Assembly (NCBI GenBank): GCA_028695735.1
Contig: JAQVIJ010000009.1
Location: 1-33,292 of the forward strand
Direction: 5' to 3'
Source: Deltaproteobacteria bacterium
GTDB taxonomy: Bacteria; Desulfobacterota; Dissulfuribacteria; Dissulfuribacterales; DYLC01
DNA: 33,292 nucleotides
Part shown: positions 8,004 to 15,500 of the stretch, in pieces
Numbering within the stretch: position 1 is the first letter of the stretch
Layout: each line of letters begins with the position of its first letter
Notes under the pieces: model-generated
The model's database searches: none
The model's input: only the letters and a program-made list of their open reading frames with translations
What the model was told of the DNA's origin: nothing
Position numbers and translations under genes: made by a program

Positions 8004-8240
8004 GACATTTTCCCCTTGTCAAATTGAAGTAGGGCGGGTAGGAGATTTAGGATATGGATAGCAACAAAAAAAGGACAGTCACATTCTTGAATAGTGACGG
8101 TGCTGGGCGCGTCCGCGATGTCGGTGGGCCCTCTGTGCCAATATAAGTGAGACATTTTCCCCTTGTCAAATTGAAGTAGGGCGGGTAGGAGATTTAGGAT
8201 ATGGATAGCAACAAAAAAAGGACAGTCACATTCTTGAATA
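7947..8240. repeat. Perfect 147-bp tandem duplication (7947-8093 and 8094-8240)
   Basis: Copy 1 begins inside the broken MFS gene (GTGACGGTGCTGGG at 7947) and copy 2 begins at 8094. The two are identical over 147 bp by eye, and the bases just outside the unit (7946 vs 8093; 8094 vs 8241) differ. Each copy therefore carries the last 36 bp of MFS sequence plus 111 bp of unrelated AT-richer DNA ending GACAGTCACATTCTTGAATA. Perfect identity means a very recent duplication or an assembly artefact. The 111-bp part may be the end of a transposable element, but I could not identify one. Confidence 0.9.
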
Positions 8241-8487
8241 ATATTTTTAATCAAATTTTTTGATTAGTTATACCAATTCCTTCAGTCGCCCCTCTGGAAC
8301 ATCACGCCCAACCGTAAACGACGCTTAAAAAACACCAGATATCCCTTGAACTTTGTTTAACAGTGGATAAAGGCCAATTCTGCGATTTTTATTGGCAGAA
8401 ATGTCGGTTTAGCCATTACAGCAGGTCAATCCTACCTCAAGAGGATTAAAAGAAAAAAAGGAATAAAGCACCCATTATGAACATGAG
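8241..8487. other. Non-coding spacer with small palindromes
   Basis: No credible reading frame is visible. The AT-rich DNA starts with an 8-bp palindrome (TAATCAAA/TTTGATTA, ~8249-8267). At 8373-8400 two interleaved complements occur (GCCAAT with ATTGGC, TTCTGC with GCAGAA) that could form alternative hairpins or a small pseudoknot. A further hairpin is AATCCT (8428-8433) with AGGATT (8442-8447). It probably marks the return to host sequence and leads into the structured RNA candidate. Confidence 0.4.
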
Positions 8488-8620
8488 GTTCCGTAGGAAC
8501 GACAAGGGCGGCAGTGGTGGAGTGTTTGTGAAATAGGCGCCATGAAGGGCGCCGGCGGCGCATCCTGCCAGGGAGGGCAGTTATGCGCCGCATGGAACAA
8601 ATGCTTCACCGCTGCCGCCC
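8488..8620 (+). ncRNA. Candidate structured RNA: Y-shaped three-way junction with long closing stem
   Basis: A small hairpin (GTTCC 8488-8492, loop GTA, GGAAC 8496-8500) precedes a 115-nt fold. Bases 8506-8529 pair with 8597-8620 in an uninterrupted 24-bp stem containing four G-U pairs. Inside, GGCGCC 8536-8541 pairs with 8548-8553 around loop ATGAAG. GCGGCGCAT 8555-8563 pairs with 8583-8591, capped by CTGCC 8565-8569 with GGCAG 8576-8580 around loop AGGGAG. All four non-Watson-Crick positions are G-U on plus-strand RNA but would be A-C mismatches on the minus strand, so a plus-strand RNA is favoured. No U-tract follows, so it is not a simple terminator. I recognise no known RNA family. An inverted-repeat element (MITE) is the main alternative. 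Confidence 0.5.
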
Positions 8621-8632
8621 CAAGAGATTTAA

Positions 8633-9985
8633 TTAAATGAGTGCATATCTCTTGAGCTTGTTCAACAGCGTCTTGTAGCTCACTCCCAGAAGCTTGGCTG
8701 CCGCTGTCTTGTTGTAGCGAGTGGCGGCCAATGCCTCTTGAATGAGCCTTTTTTCCTGCTCTTCGGTGGCCTTGCGAGTGTGGCTGAAGAGCAGAGGTGA
8801 TGTCATGGCCTTTGCCTCTGTTTCTGTGTTGTCCTGGTCTGAATTTGCCAAAAGTTCGGCCTGTTGGCCTGAATGCCCGCTGCGCTTGAGCTGCCCTGCC
8901 AAAAAGTCATGGCTGATTCTGCCACAAGACATGGCAGCCGCCCTGTCCAGGAGATTGAAGAGTTCCCTCACATTTCCAGGAAAGCCATAGGACATCAAGA
9001 ACTGCACGGCCTCTTCGGTAATCTCCACCGGCTGGCCTAATATGCGCCTCAAATGGGCAAGGCGCAGCTGAATAAGTGGCCTTATGTCCTCAGGCCGTTT
9101 GCGCAGGGGAGGGATCTCCAGGGTCATCACAGCCAGGCGGTAATAGAGGTCCTGTCTCATGCGGCCCTCTTCCACTGCCCTTTTCACATCCTGATTGGTG
9201 GCTGCTATGATTCGGGCGTCGCTTTTTAGCTCCTTTTGGCCTCCAATGGGCAGGTAATGGCCGCTGTCCAAAAAGCGCAAGAGCTTGGCCTGAATGGGCA
9301 GAGGCAGTTCACAGAGCTCATCCAAAAACAAAGTGCCGCCATTGGCTTGAAAGACCAGGCCCTCTTTGGTCTCTGTGGCGCCGGTGAAGCTGCCTTTTAT
9401 GTGGCCAAAGAGAATGGAGTCCGTCAATTCCTGTGTGAGATTGGCGCAGTTCAGGGCAATGAATGCCCTGCGCTGGCTGCATCTGTGCAGAAACCTGGCC
9501 AACATGTCCTTGCCAACGCCTGTTTCGCCTGTGATGAGAATGGGAAAGGGCAGGGTAGCTATGCGCCTGGCGGTCGCCACTATTTCTGCCATGGCCTTGG
9601 AGGCAAAGACCAGCTCGTCTGTGTCAAAGAGGTCTAAGTGTTTGGCAAAGATGCGAGGCAAGGCCTCCATATCCACGGGTTTTTCCAGAAAATCCGCTGC
9701 GCCCAAGCGCATGGCCTCCACCGCCAATTGAATGGTGCCAAAGGCGGTGACAACCACTATCACACACTCGGGCCGTTTTTGTTTGGCGGCGGAAATGAGG
9801 TCAAGGCCCGAGCCATCGGGCAGTTGTATGTCCAATAAAATGCCATGGACCTCATGGGAGTTAATGGCATTCTGGGCGGCCTTTAGATTCCCTGCCTGAA
9901 TGGTGGAATACATGGGAGACAGGGCCTGTTCAAAGAGGTCCGCCAACTTTTGAGAGTCTTCCACTATCAAAATGGTCTTTTTCAT
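8633..9985 (-). CDS. Sigma-54-dependent response regulator (NtrC family)
   Basis: This DNA-binding two-component regulator, 450 residues, activates RNA polymerase with sigma-54. It has a receiver domain (1-120) with phospho-acceptor D52 in LLDIQLPDG and K102 in FLEKPVD. A central AAA+ domain (~125-360) has Walker A GETGVGKD (153-160) and Walker B GGTLFLDE (216-223). A Fis-type helix-turn-helix closes the protein (NKTAAAKLLGVSYKTLLNKL). The sigma-54 contact loop is GSFTGA (198-203) instead of the consensus GAFTGA. The ATG at 9985 was chosen because the receiver fold begins there; the frame stays open 13 codons upstream. No histidine kinase lies beside it. It is divergent from the protease gene at 10024, 38 bases away. 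Confidence 0.93.
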   Translation of the reverse strand: MKKTILIVEDSQKLADLFEQALSPMYSTIQAGNLKAAQNAINSHEVHGILLDIQLPDGSGLDLISAAKQKRPECVIVVVTAFGTIQLAVEAMRLGAADFLEKPVDMEALPRIFAKHLDLFDTDELVFASKAMAEIVATARRIATLPFPILITGETGVGKDMLARFLHRCSQRRAFIALNCANLTQELTDSILFGHIKGSFTGATETKEGLVFQANGGTLFLDELCELPLPIQAKLLRFLDSGHYLPIGGQKELKSDARIIAATNQDVKRAVEEGRMRQDLYYRLAVMTLEIPPLRKRPEDIRPLIQLRLAHLRRILGQPVEITEEAVQFLMSYGFPGNVRELFNLLDRAAAMSCGRISHDFLAGQLKRSGHSGQQAELLANSDQDNTETEAKAMTSPLLFSHTRKATEEQEKRLIQEALAATRYNKTAAAKLLGVSYKTLLNKLKRYALI

Positions 9986-10023
9986 GGCATGATAGCCTTT
10001 GATTCCTGTTTGTTCACGGAGCA

Positions 10024-11874
10024 ATGCCTCAAATGAAATTCATAAAATATACCACATATCTTCAGACTGCCATTCTAATCCTTCTTGTGCAGTGTTTCTT
10101 TCAAGAGGCCTCTGCCAGTTTAGATCCCTATGCCATTCTATTTAACTATTATGAGGCCATAGGCGGTCTGAAGCGCCTTCAGGCCATTAAATCCGGTTAT
10201 TCAGAGGGTACTATCCTTTATGACGGTCTACAAGGCCAAGTGCGCTCCTGGTACGAGAGGCCCTTGAGGTATCGCAGTGAAGAGGACTACGGCATTATTG
10301 CCCATGTGGAGGGAGATGACGGGTTTCAGACCTGGTTTCAGGACACCAACGGCCAAGTCCTGGTGTACAGAGACCAGGATACCCTAAAGCGCCGCATGGT
10401 CAGGGCCTTGTTGGAGGATTATGAGCACTTGAAGCGCAACTCGCCGTGGTTTTCTCTGAAATTTCAAGGTGTAAGGCCAGTAAATGGCAGGGAGTGCTTA
10501 GTAGTGGAGATGACCAATAGCATCAACTCCGATGTCACCTGGTATTTCTTTGATGCAGAGACATCCCTTTTGGTCACGACCATCGAAAGACAGCCGGACA
10601 TGGAGGTTCAGACCCTGTTTTCGGACTATCGGTGGTCTCACGGCATCTACACGCCCTTCAGAACTGAATCCCATATTCGGCCTCGCGACAAACGCATAGT
10701 AGTGGAGCTTTCTCGAAATGAGTTCAACATAGACTATGAGCCCACACACTTTTCTGTGCCACAGGGCTTAAAGGACTCTGTCTTTGAGCAGGCGAACATG
10801 GCAAAGGACATACCCTTTGAACTGGTGGAGGACAGCATCTGTCTGCCTGTCACCATTGCGGGCGACACAAGGCCTTGGATAGTGGATTCAGGGGCATCGG
10901 GCACGGTGATAGATGCGGACTATGCCCGGTCCTTAGGCCTTGAGCCTCAAACAGGCATAAGGGGATTTGGGTTTGGCGAGCACTTTGACCTGGCCTTTGT
11001 AAGGACTCAGGGCTATGGCGTAAAGGGGGTGCAAGTGGGGCCTCAGACGATTCTGGCGGTCAAGGGCCTTCAAGAACGCTTTGATGAGCCCAAAATTGCA
11101 GGGATTCTGGGATATGACTTCCTTTCCCGTTTTGTGGTGAAGATCGATTATGCCAGGCAGCTCATCTCCTTTTATGAACCCTTAAGCTTTTCATATGAAG
11201 GCGATGGAGTGATTTTAAATGCGCCCCTCAAATACAATACCTTCAGCCTGCCGGTGGTATTAAATGGCGAATATGAGGGCATGTTCAGCCTGGATACAGG
11301 GGCAGCCAGCGCCAGTATCTACTACAAATTTGCCAAAAAATACGGCCTATTGCACAAAAGGGGCATAAAACGGGCGGCAAGCGGATTAAATGGGGCATTT
11401 GTGCGAAAAGAGGTGAGGTTTGCAACTGTGCAAATAGGTGGGCTTTCCATACCAAATGCCATGTTGGCCGTGCACCTTGAGCCAGGCAAGGGCATGGATG
11501 CCAGTGGAGAGCTGGCCGGCAACCTGGGTAACTCCATTCTCAGGCATTTTGTGGTGTATCTGGACTATGCCAGGCAGCGCGTCATTCTTGAAAAGGGGCC
11601 GTGGTTTTACAGGCGCTTTAAGGCGGATCAGACAGGTGTGACCGTGGGCATAGATGCAGAGGGAATGCCCATGGTCTCCTATGTGGATGAGACCTCCCCT
11701 GGTTTTCGTGCGGGGTTGCGAACAGGGGATAGGTTTGTGGCCATAAACGGCATCAGGGTGCACAAAGGCATGGCCTCTGTTGTGAAGGAGGTGCTTTTGA
11801 CCTGGCCTGAAAAGGCCGTCAGAATAGGGGTTCAACGAGGGACAAGGCGGCTAACCTGTTATCTTCGCAAATAA
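10024..11874 (+). CDS. Secreted aspartyl protease with two retropepsin-like domains and a C-terminal PDZ domain
   Basis: This is a 616-residue exported protein with a signal peptide at ~5-32 (YLQTAILILLVQCFFQEASA). Residues ~33-245 form a domain reminiscent of LolA/RseB-like outer-membrane-associated folds (weak call). Two consecutive A2-type aspartyl protease units follow. The first has PWIVDSGASGTVID (Asp288) and the companion strand IAGILGYDFLSRFVVKIDYA. The second has FSLDTGAASA (Asp424) and NLGNSILRHFVVYLDYA. A PDZ domain closes the protein (~540-612, TSPGFRAGLRTGDRFVAING). Retropepsins normally dimerise to make one active site, so this chain carries both halves. Start ATG 10024 or 10033 (MKFIKYTTYL). 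The 3' end overlaps the convergent glycosyltransferase gene by 24 bases. Confidence 0.88.
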   Translation: MPQMKFIKYTTYLQTAILILLVQCFFQEASASLDPYAILFNYYEAIGGLKRLQAIKSGYSEGTILYDGLQGQVRSWYERPLRYRSEEDYGIIAHVEGDDGFQTWFQDTNGQVLVYRDQDTLKRRMVRALLEDYEHLKRNSPWFSLKFQGVRPVNGRECLVVEMTNSINSDVTWYFFDAETSLLVTTIERQPDMEVQTLFSDYRWSHGIYTPFRTESHIRPRDKRIVVELSRNEFNIDYEPTHFSVPQGLKDSVFEQANMAKDIPFELVEDSICLPVTIAGDTRPWIVDSGASGTVIDADYARSLGLEPQTGIRGFGFGEHFDLAFVRTQGYGVKGVQVGPQTILAVKGLQERFDEPKIAGILGYDFLSRFVVKIDYARQLISFYEPLSFSYEGDGVILNAPLKYNTFSLPVVLNGEYEGMFSLDTGAASASIYYKFAKKYGLLHKRGIKRAASGLNGAFVRKEVRFATVQIGGLSIPNAMLAVHLEPGKGMDASGELAGNLGNSILRHFVVYLDYARQRVILEKGPWFYRRFKADQTGVTVGIDAEGMPMVSYVDETSPGFRAGLRTGDRFVAINGIRVHKGMASVVKEVLLTWPEKAVRIGVQRGTRRLTCYLRK

Positions 11875-13065
11875 TTCTGCAAAGGAGGCCGTTATGCGGG
11901 ATTGGCCGCAGTAGTTCAAAATGAAGTTGCGCCCTGCCTCTGCCATTTGAAAGGCCATTTTTGAGTTTGAGATCAGTAACTCCAGGGCATCTGCCAGCCT
12001 TTCAGGGCACTGAGGCGGAACCAGCAGCCCTGTTTGCTGGTGTTGCACCATGAAAGGGATGCCTCCCACATTCGTGGCCACCACAGGAACGCCTGCGGCC
12101 ATGGCCTCTGCTATGGTCAGCCCCTGTGCCTCCTGCCAGCCGTCTCGTGTGATGCGGGAGGGCGCAGCAAAGACACTGGCTTCGGCCAGAAAATGCATGA
12201 CCTGCCTGTGAGGCACAGCGCCTACAAATCGCGTACAGGGTGCCACTGCCAATTCCTCTGCCATGGCCTCAAATGCCTTCCGTTCCTGGCCGTCTCCCAC
12301 TATAACCAGTTGAAATGTCCTTTTCTTTTTAAGCAGAATGGCCGCTGCCTTTAGCAGGTCCTCCACACCCTTTTCTGCTGTGAGCCTGCCAATAAAGAGT
12401 ATGACAGGAGGGCTTTTTGAAGACAGGCAGGGCCTCATGGCCTCGTTTTTTTGAAGGCATGGCCCATCTGGAATGCCCATGGGAATCTCATAAAGGTTTT
12501 TCAGGTCTGGCGCCAGTTCCAACACGGCCTGCCGAGTGGCAGGGCTGTTCACCGTTACACAGGTGGCCCTTTTTAGAGTGAAGCGCTTGAGGGTCAGAAA
12601 GGCCGAATGCCTCAGGCGAAAGACATCCCCTCCATGCACCGTGACCACGGTGGGTATGTCAAAGATGGCGGCTGCCAGCACGGCCATGAGCCCCTGGGGA
12701 ATGAGCCAGTGGGCGTGTATGAGGCTGTATCTGTGGCGGGTTAAGTGATACAGGGTGTGCAGAAACTGGCTTGCCAGTAGAGGCGGCAGCTTAAGGGGTT
12801 CCAGGGGCCGCTTTTTCAGAGTGACCAGGGCACTTCCGCCTCCGCAGACCGTCTCCAATCCTTCTGGCACCAGATAGCGAAACCGAGTGACCAACACGCC
12901 TTCCATCTCCTCCTGGTGTAGGCTGCCCGGCACATGAGGCGTGAGGATATGGGCCTTCCAGCCGTAAGAAAGCAGGCCCTTGGCCAATTGAAACACGAAG
13001 TTGCCCTCGTGGTCTTCGGGCCAGCGGGGAAAACTGGAGGTGAGGCAGAGAAATGTGTGGTTCAT
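11851..13065 (-). CDS. Glycosyltransferase family 4 (GT-B fold), downstream gene of pair
   Basis: This 404-residue glycosyltransferase probably adds a sugar to a cell-envelope or storage glycan. The N-terminal acceptor domain reads LTSSFPRWPEDHEGNFVFQL. The linker VTVHGGDVFRLR and the C-terminal donor domain ILFIGRLTAEKGVEDLLKAA follow. The EX7E region is EAQGLTIAEAMAAGVPVVAT, the GT4 hallmark. Its ATG overlaps the stop of the upstream glycosyltransferase by four bases, so the two are coupled. Its 3' end runs 24 bases into the end of the convergent protease gene. Acceptor and sugar cannot be told from the sequence. Confidence 0.9.
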   Translation of the reverse strand: MNHTFLCLTSSFPRWPEDHEGNFVFQLAKGLLSYGWKAHILTPHVPGSLHQEEMEGVLVTRFRYLVPEGLETVCGGGSALVTLKKRPLEPLKLPPLLASQFLHTLYHLTRHRYSLIHAHWLIPQGLMAVLAAAIFDIPTVVTVHGGDVFRLRHSAFLTLKRFTLKRATCVTVNSPATRQAVLELAPDLKNLYEIPMGIPDGPCLQKNEAMRPCLSSKSPPVILFIGRLTAEKGVEDLLKAAAILLKKKRTFQLVIVGDGQERKAFEAMAEELAVAPCTRFVGAVPHRQVMHFLAEASVFAAPSRITRDGWQEAQGLTIAEAMAAGVPVVATNVGGIPFMVQHQQTGLLVPPQCPERLADALELLISNSKMAFQMAEAGRNFILNYCGQSRITASFAELFAKITG

Positions 13066-14207
13066 GCGCTGGTCAGAATCCTTTCAAAGAGTTGCAGGTG
13101 CTGTTCTGCGGCCATGTCCCAGCTAAATAGGGCTGCCCGCCTTTGGCCCTGCTGAGCCAGGTTTTGGCGTAAGAATGAGTCCGTCAGCAACCTCAACATG
13201 GCATTGGCAATGTCGTTTACATCATGGGGGTTCACATAGAGCGCCGCATCTGCGCAGACCTCTGGCAGAGAGGCCGCATGAGAGACGATGACAGGTGTGC
13301 CGCAGGCCATGGCCTCCAGGGGAGGAAGCCCAAAGCCCTCATAAAAGGACGGATACACGAAGAACTCGGCCAAATTGTAAAGGCAGGCCAGGTCTGCCTC
13401 AGGGACATAGCCCAGGTAGCGGATATGGCCTTGATTGGCCCGCAAAATGCGCATGATGGCCTCGTTTTGCCAGCCGCTGAACCCTGCCAGCAGCAGCCCT
13501 ACCTCCTCTTTGACCTGGCCTGGCAGGGAGAGATAGGCCTTCAGCAGGTTTTGCAGGTTTTTTCTGGGCTCCACTGACCCTGTAAAGAGGATAAAGGGCT
13601 TAAAGAGGTTGTAGCGTTGCCGAACCGGTGTCAGCTCCTCTGGTGTCTTGGGCCTAAAGACATGAGAGTCCACGCCGCAATGAATGGTGGTGCATCTCCG
13701 GCTGTCAAAACCAAACTCCTCGATGGCGCTTTTTCGAATGAAATCAGATATAAAGATGAAGTGCTGGGCCCGTGAAAGGTTGGGCCAGAAGTGTCTTTGA
13801 AAATAGAGCACCCGATCCCGAGGGTGCCAGTCTCTGTGCAGATGAAAGGAGAAGTCGTAAATGGTGATCACCAGGTGCCGGGCCGGCACGGAAAAGGGAA
13901 TGAAGTTGGGTTCAAAATACAGGTCAAAGGTGCTATTCTTAAGCAAGCGGCCCCTGGACCTGTTGTGGAGGTCTTTTAGGAGGTTGTAAAGTAGGGGTGC
14001 CTTCTTTAGGAGTCTTATGAGCCGGCCTTGTCTTGCTGTACGGCTGGTATGTGTGGAGTCAGGAAGTTTGGGAGTGTAAGCGCCGTCAAAAAAGGTCAGC
14101 GCAAGGTTTGGGTTATTCAAGAGCCTTTGTGCGATGTTTAGTGTATAGTTTGCGATGCCTGTGCGCGGGCCCAAAAGCGGCGTGGTGTTTATGAAGATTT
14201 TCCACAT
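13062..14207 (-). CDS. Glycosyltransferase family 4 (GT-B fold), upstream gene of pair
   Basis: This is a 381-residue GT4-type glycosyltransferase. It starts MWKIFINTTPLLGPRTGIAN, typical of the mannosyltransferase-like group with a TGI-nucleotide-sugar loop near the N-terminus. The donor domain has ILFTGSVEPRKNLQNLLKAY and the signature FYEGFGLPPLEAMACGTPVI. It leads a two-gene unit with the following glycosyltransferase (4-base overlap) and is divergent from the small membrane-protein gene at 14263, with 55 AT-rich bases between them. The substrate is unknown. Confidence 0.9.
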   Translation of the reverse strand: MWKIFINTTPLLGPRTGIANYTLNIAQRLLNNPNLALTFFDGAYTPKLPDSTHTSRTARQGRLIRLLKKAPLLYNLLKDLHNRSRGRLLKNSTFDLYFEPNFIPFSVPARHLVITIYDFSFHLHRDWHPRDRVLYFQRHFWPNLSRAQHFIFISDFIRKSAIEEFGFDSRRCTTIHCGVDSHVFRPKTPEELTPVRQRYNLFKPFILFTGSVEPRKNLQNLLKAYLSLPGQVKEEVGLLLAGFSGWQNEAIMRILRANQGHIRYLGYVPEADLACLYNLAEFFVYPSFYEGFGLPPLEAMACGTPVIVSHAASLPEVCADAALYVNPHDVNDIANAMLRLLTDSFLRQNLAQQGQRRAALFSWDMAAEQHLQLFERILTSA

Positions 14208-14262
14208 GTTAATGAAGGATCCCTATAAATATCTTCAAAATTTTGACTTGGAAAAATAAAAC

Positions 14263-14703
14263 ATGACAACTCTTGAAAAGCAAAGGGATTTCCAGGTTTC
14301 CTGTGAGCCGGTTTTAAATAACATGCCCAAACGTCTGCCTGGCTGGGTGGCATGGCTGGCATTTGCAGTGGGTTTTATGGGCGCGGTCTCCCTGCGTCTG
14401 ATTTTGGTGGCCAAGGCCTATAAGCCAGAGCTCATCAGGCTCTTTTGGTATTTAGGCGTGGTGGGCAACATGCTCTTTTTTCTGTTTAGGGCATACATCA
14501 CTCATCGCAGAAAGCGTCTGATTTTGGAGCTGAACCTGCTTCAAAAGCTAAAGGTTGAAAATGGCCTGTGCCCTCAGGACTATCAGGCCATTGGCTATGT
14601 GCTCTCAAGCCTGGTGGCCTCCAAGGAGATGTGGAACTATGCCATCATCTTTGTGTTTTCTGTGCTGGCCATCTTGTGGGACCTGTGGTTTGAGGCCCAC
14701 TAA
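14263..14703 (+). CDS. Small membrane protein with three predicted helices, function unknown
   Basis: I do not recognise this 146-residue protein. Hydrophobic segments lie at about 27-50 (WVAWLAFAVGFMGAVSLRLI), 60-77 (LFWYLGVVGNMLFFLFRAYI) and 122-142 (MWNYAIIFVFSVLAILWDLW). A basic, helical stretch lies between helices 2 and 3 (THRRKRLILELNLLQKLKVE), probably cytoplasmic. The start ATG is preceded by a weak GGAA site. The last four bases overlap the end of the convergent hisA gene. The coding signal is good: normal length, no rare stops, composition like its neighbours. Confidence 0.75.
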   Translation: MTTLEKQRDFQVSCEPVLNNMPKRLPGWVAWLAFAVGFMGAVSLRLILVAKAYKPELIRLFWYLGVVGNMLFFLFRAYITHRRKRLILELNLLQKLKVENGLCPQDYQAIGYVLSSLVASKEMWNYAIIFVFSVLAILWDLWFEAH

Positions 14704-15473
14704 TTCAGTGCATTTTGGCGATTGAATCGCACTATCTCCTGGTAGGTGATGCCGGTTCCGCCATAGATGTCCAGGGCGCTTCCTATGGTGAGATCTATGC
14801 GGTTCTTGCCCAATTTCTGCACCAGAAGCACATCCTGCATGTTTCTTGCACCCCCTGCATAGGTGGTGGGAATGGGACTGTATTCAGCCAAAAACGCCAC
14901 CAGTTCCGCGTCTATCCCTGCCTTTTTGCCCTCCACATCCGCTGCATGCACGAGAAACTCACAGCAGTAGGAAGAGAGGTGTTCCAGTGTGCGGGGTGAG
15001 AGAGTCTCTTGAGTGAAGCGCTGCCATCGGTCTGTGACGATATAATAAAAACCGTCTCTTTTGCGGCAGCTCAGGTCCAATACCAGTTTGTCCCTGCCGA
15101 TGGCCTGATTCAGGCGCAAAAGCCGATCCTCGTCTATGCGGCCGTCATAAAAGATGTATGAGGTGACTATCACTGCCGCGGCCCCCTTTTTCAGCCAGTC
15201 CGCTGCGTTGTCCAAAGTGATGCCTCCTCCCAATTGCAGGCCGTTTGGCCAGGCCATCAGGGCATTTGAGGCCGCCTCCTCATTGCCTGGGCCCAACATG
15301 ATCACATGGCCGCCTGTGAGATTGTCATTTCTGAACATTCTGGCATAATGTGAGGGTGGCTGTGCTGCCACAAAGTTTTCTTGAAGGGAGTGGGGGTTGT
15401 TGTCGTTTAGAGTGGAGCCCACAATCTGTTTGACACTGCCCTGGTGCAGGTCTATACATGGTCGAATTCTCAT
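14700..15473 (-). CDS. hisA: Eukaryotic-type ProFAR isomerase (HisA/HIS6-like)
   Basis: This is the phosphoribosylformimino-AICAR isomerase of histidine biosynthesis, 257 residues, TIM barrel. The sequence follows the fungal/plant HIS6 form, not the usual bacterial HisA: CIDLHQGSVKQIVGSTL at the start, GHVIMLGPGNEEAA, LQLGGGITLDNAADWLKKGA, LVLDLSCRKRDG, FLVHAADVEGKKAGID, and a final IDLTIGSALDIYGGTGI. Catalytic-type aspartates D8 and D133 are present. A GAGGTG ribosome site lies 6 bases before the ATG. The gene stands alone, away from other his genes, divergent from the NAD(P)HX repair gene (27 bases apart). Confidence 0.9.
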   Translation of the reverse strand: MRIRPCIDLHQGSVKQIVGSTLNDNNPHSLQENFVAAQPPSHYARMFRNDNLTGGHVIMLGPGNEEAASNALMAWPNGLQLGGGITLDNAADWLKKGAAAVIVTSYIFYDGRIDEDRLLRLNQAIGRDKLVLDLSCRKRDGFYYIVTDRWQRFTQETLSPRTLEHLSSYCCEFLVHAADVEGKKAGIDAELVAFLAEYSPIPTTYAGGARNMQDVLLVQKLGKNRIDLTIGSALDIYGGTGITYQEIVRFNRQNALN

Positions 15474-15500
15474 CTGTCACACCTCGTAAGGGGATTTCTT

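Larger units (their letters stand above)
541..8240. other. GC-rich foreign block: gene fragments, export operon, truncated MFS gene, tandem duplication
   Basis: From about 541 to 7982 the DNA is visibly GC-richer than either flank, with GGC/GCC/CTG-heavy codons, while both flanks share a moderate-GC style. Both ends are broken genes: a helicase-like N-terminus and an HsdS-like N-terminus on the left, an MFS N-terminus on the right that stops at codon 44. The right end sits in a perfect 147-bp tandem repeat. I see no intact transposase, integrase, tRNA or clear target-site duplication at the edges. A mosaic insertion and a metagenome assembly chimera are both possible, and the sequence alone cannot decide. 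Boundaries are approximate. Confidence 0.6.

Noticed and set aside
7721-8254. 177-codon minus-strand frame through the 147-bp repeat
   Set aside because: It encodes the repeat twice and then the antisense of the permease and MFS genes. The length comes from the repeat being a multiple of three, not from coding pressure.
8428-8447. Terminator for the sigma-54 regulator
   Set aside because: The hairpin AATCCT/AGGATT has no T-run on the 3' side in the minus-strand direction and lies ~190 bases past the stop.
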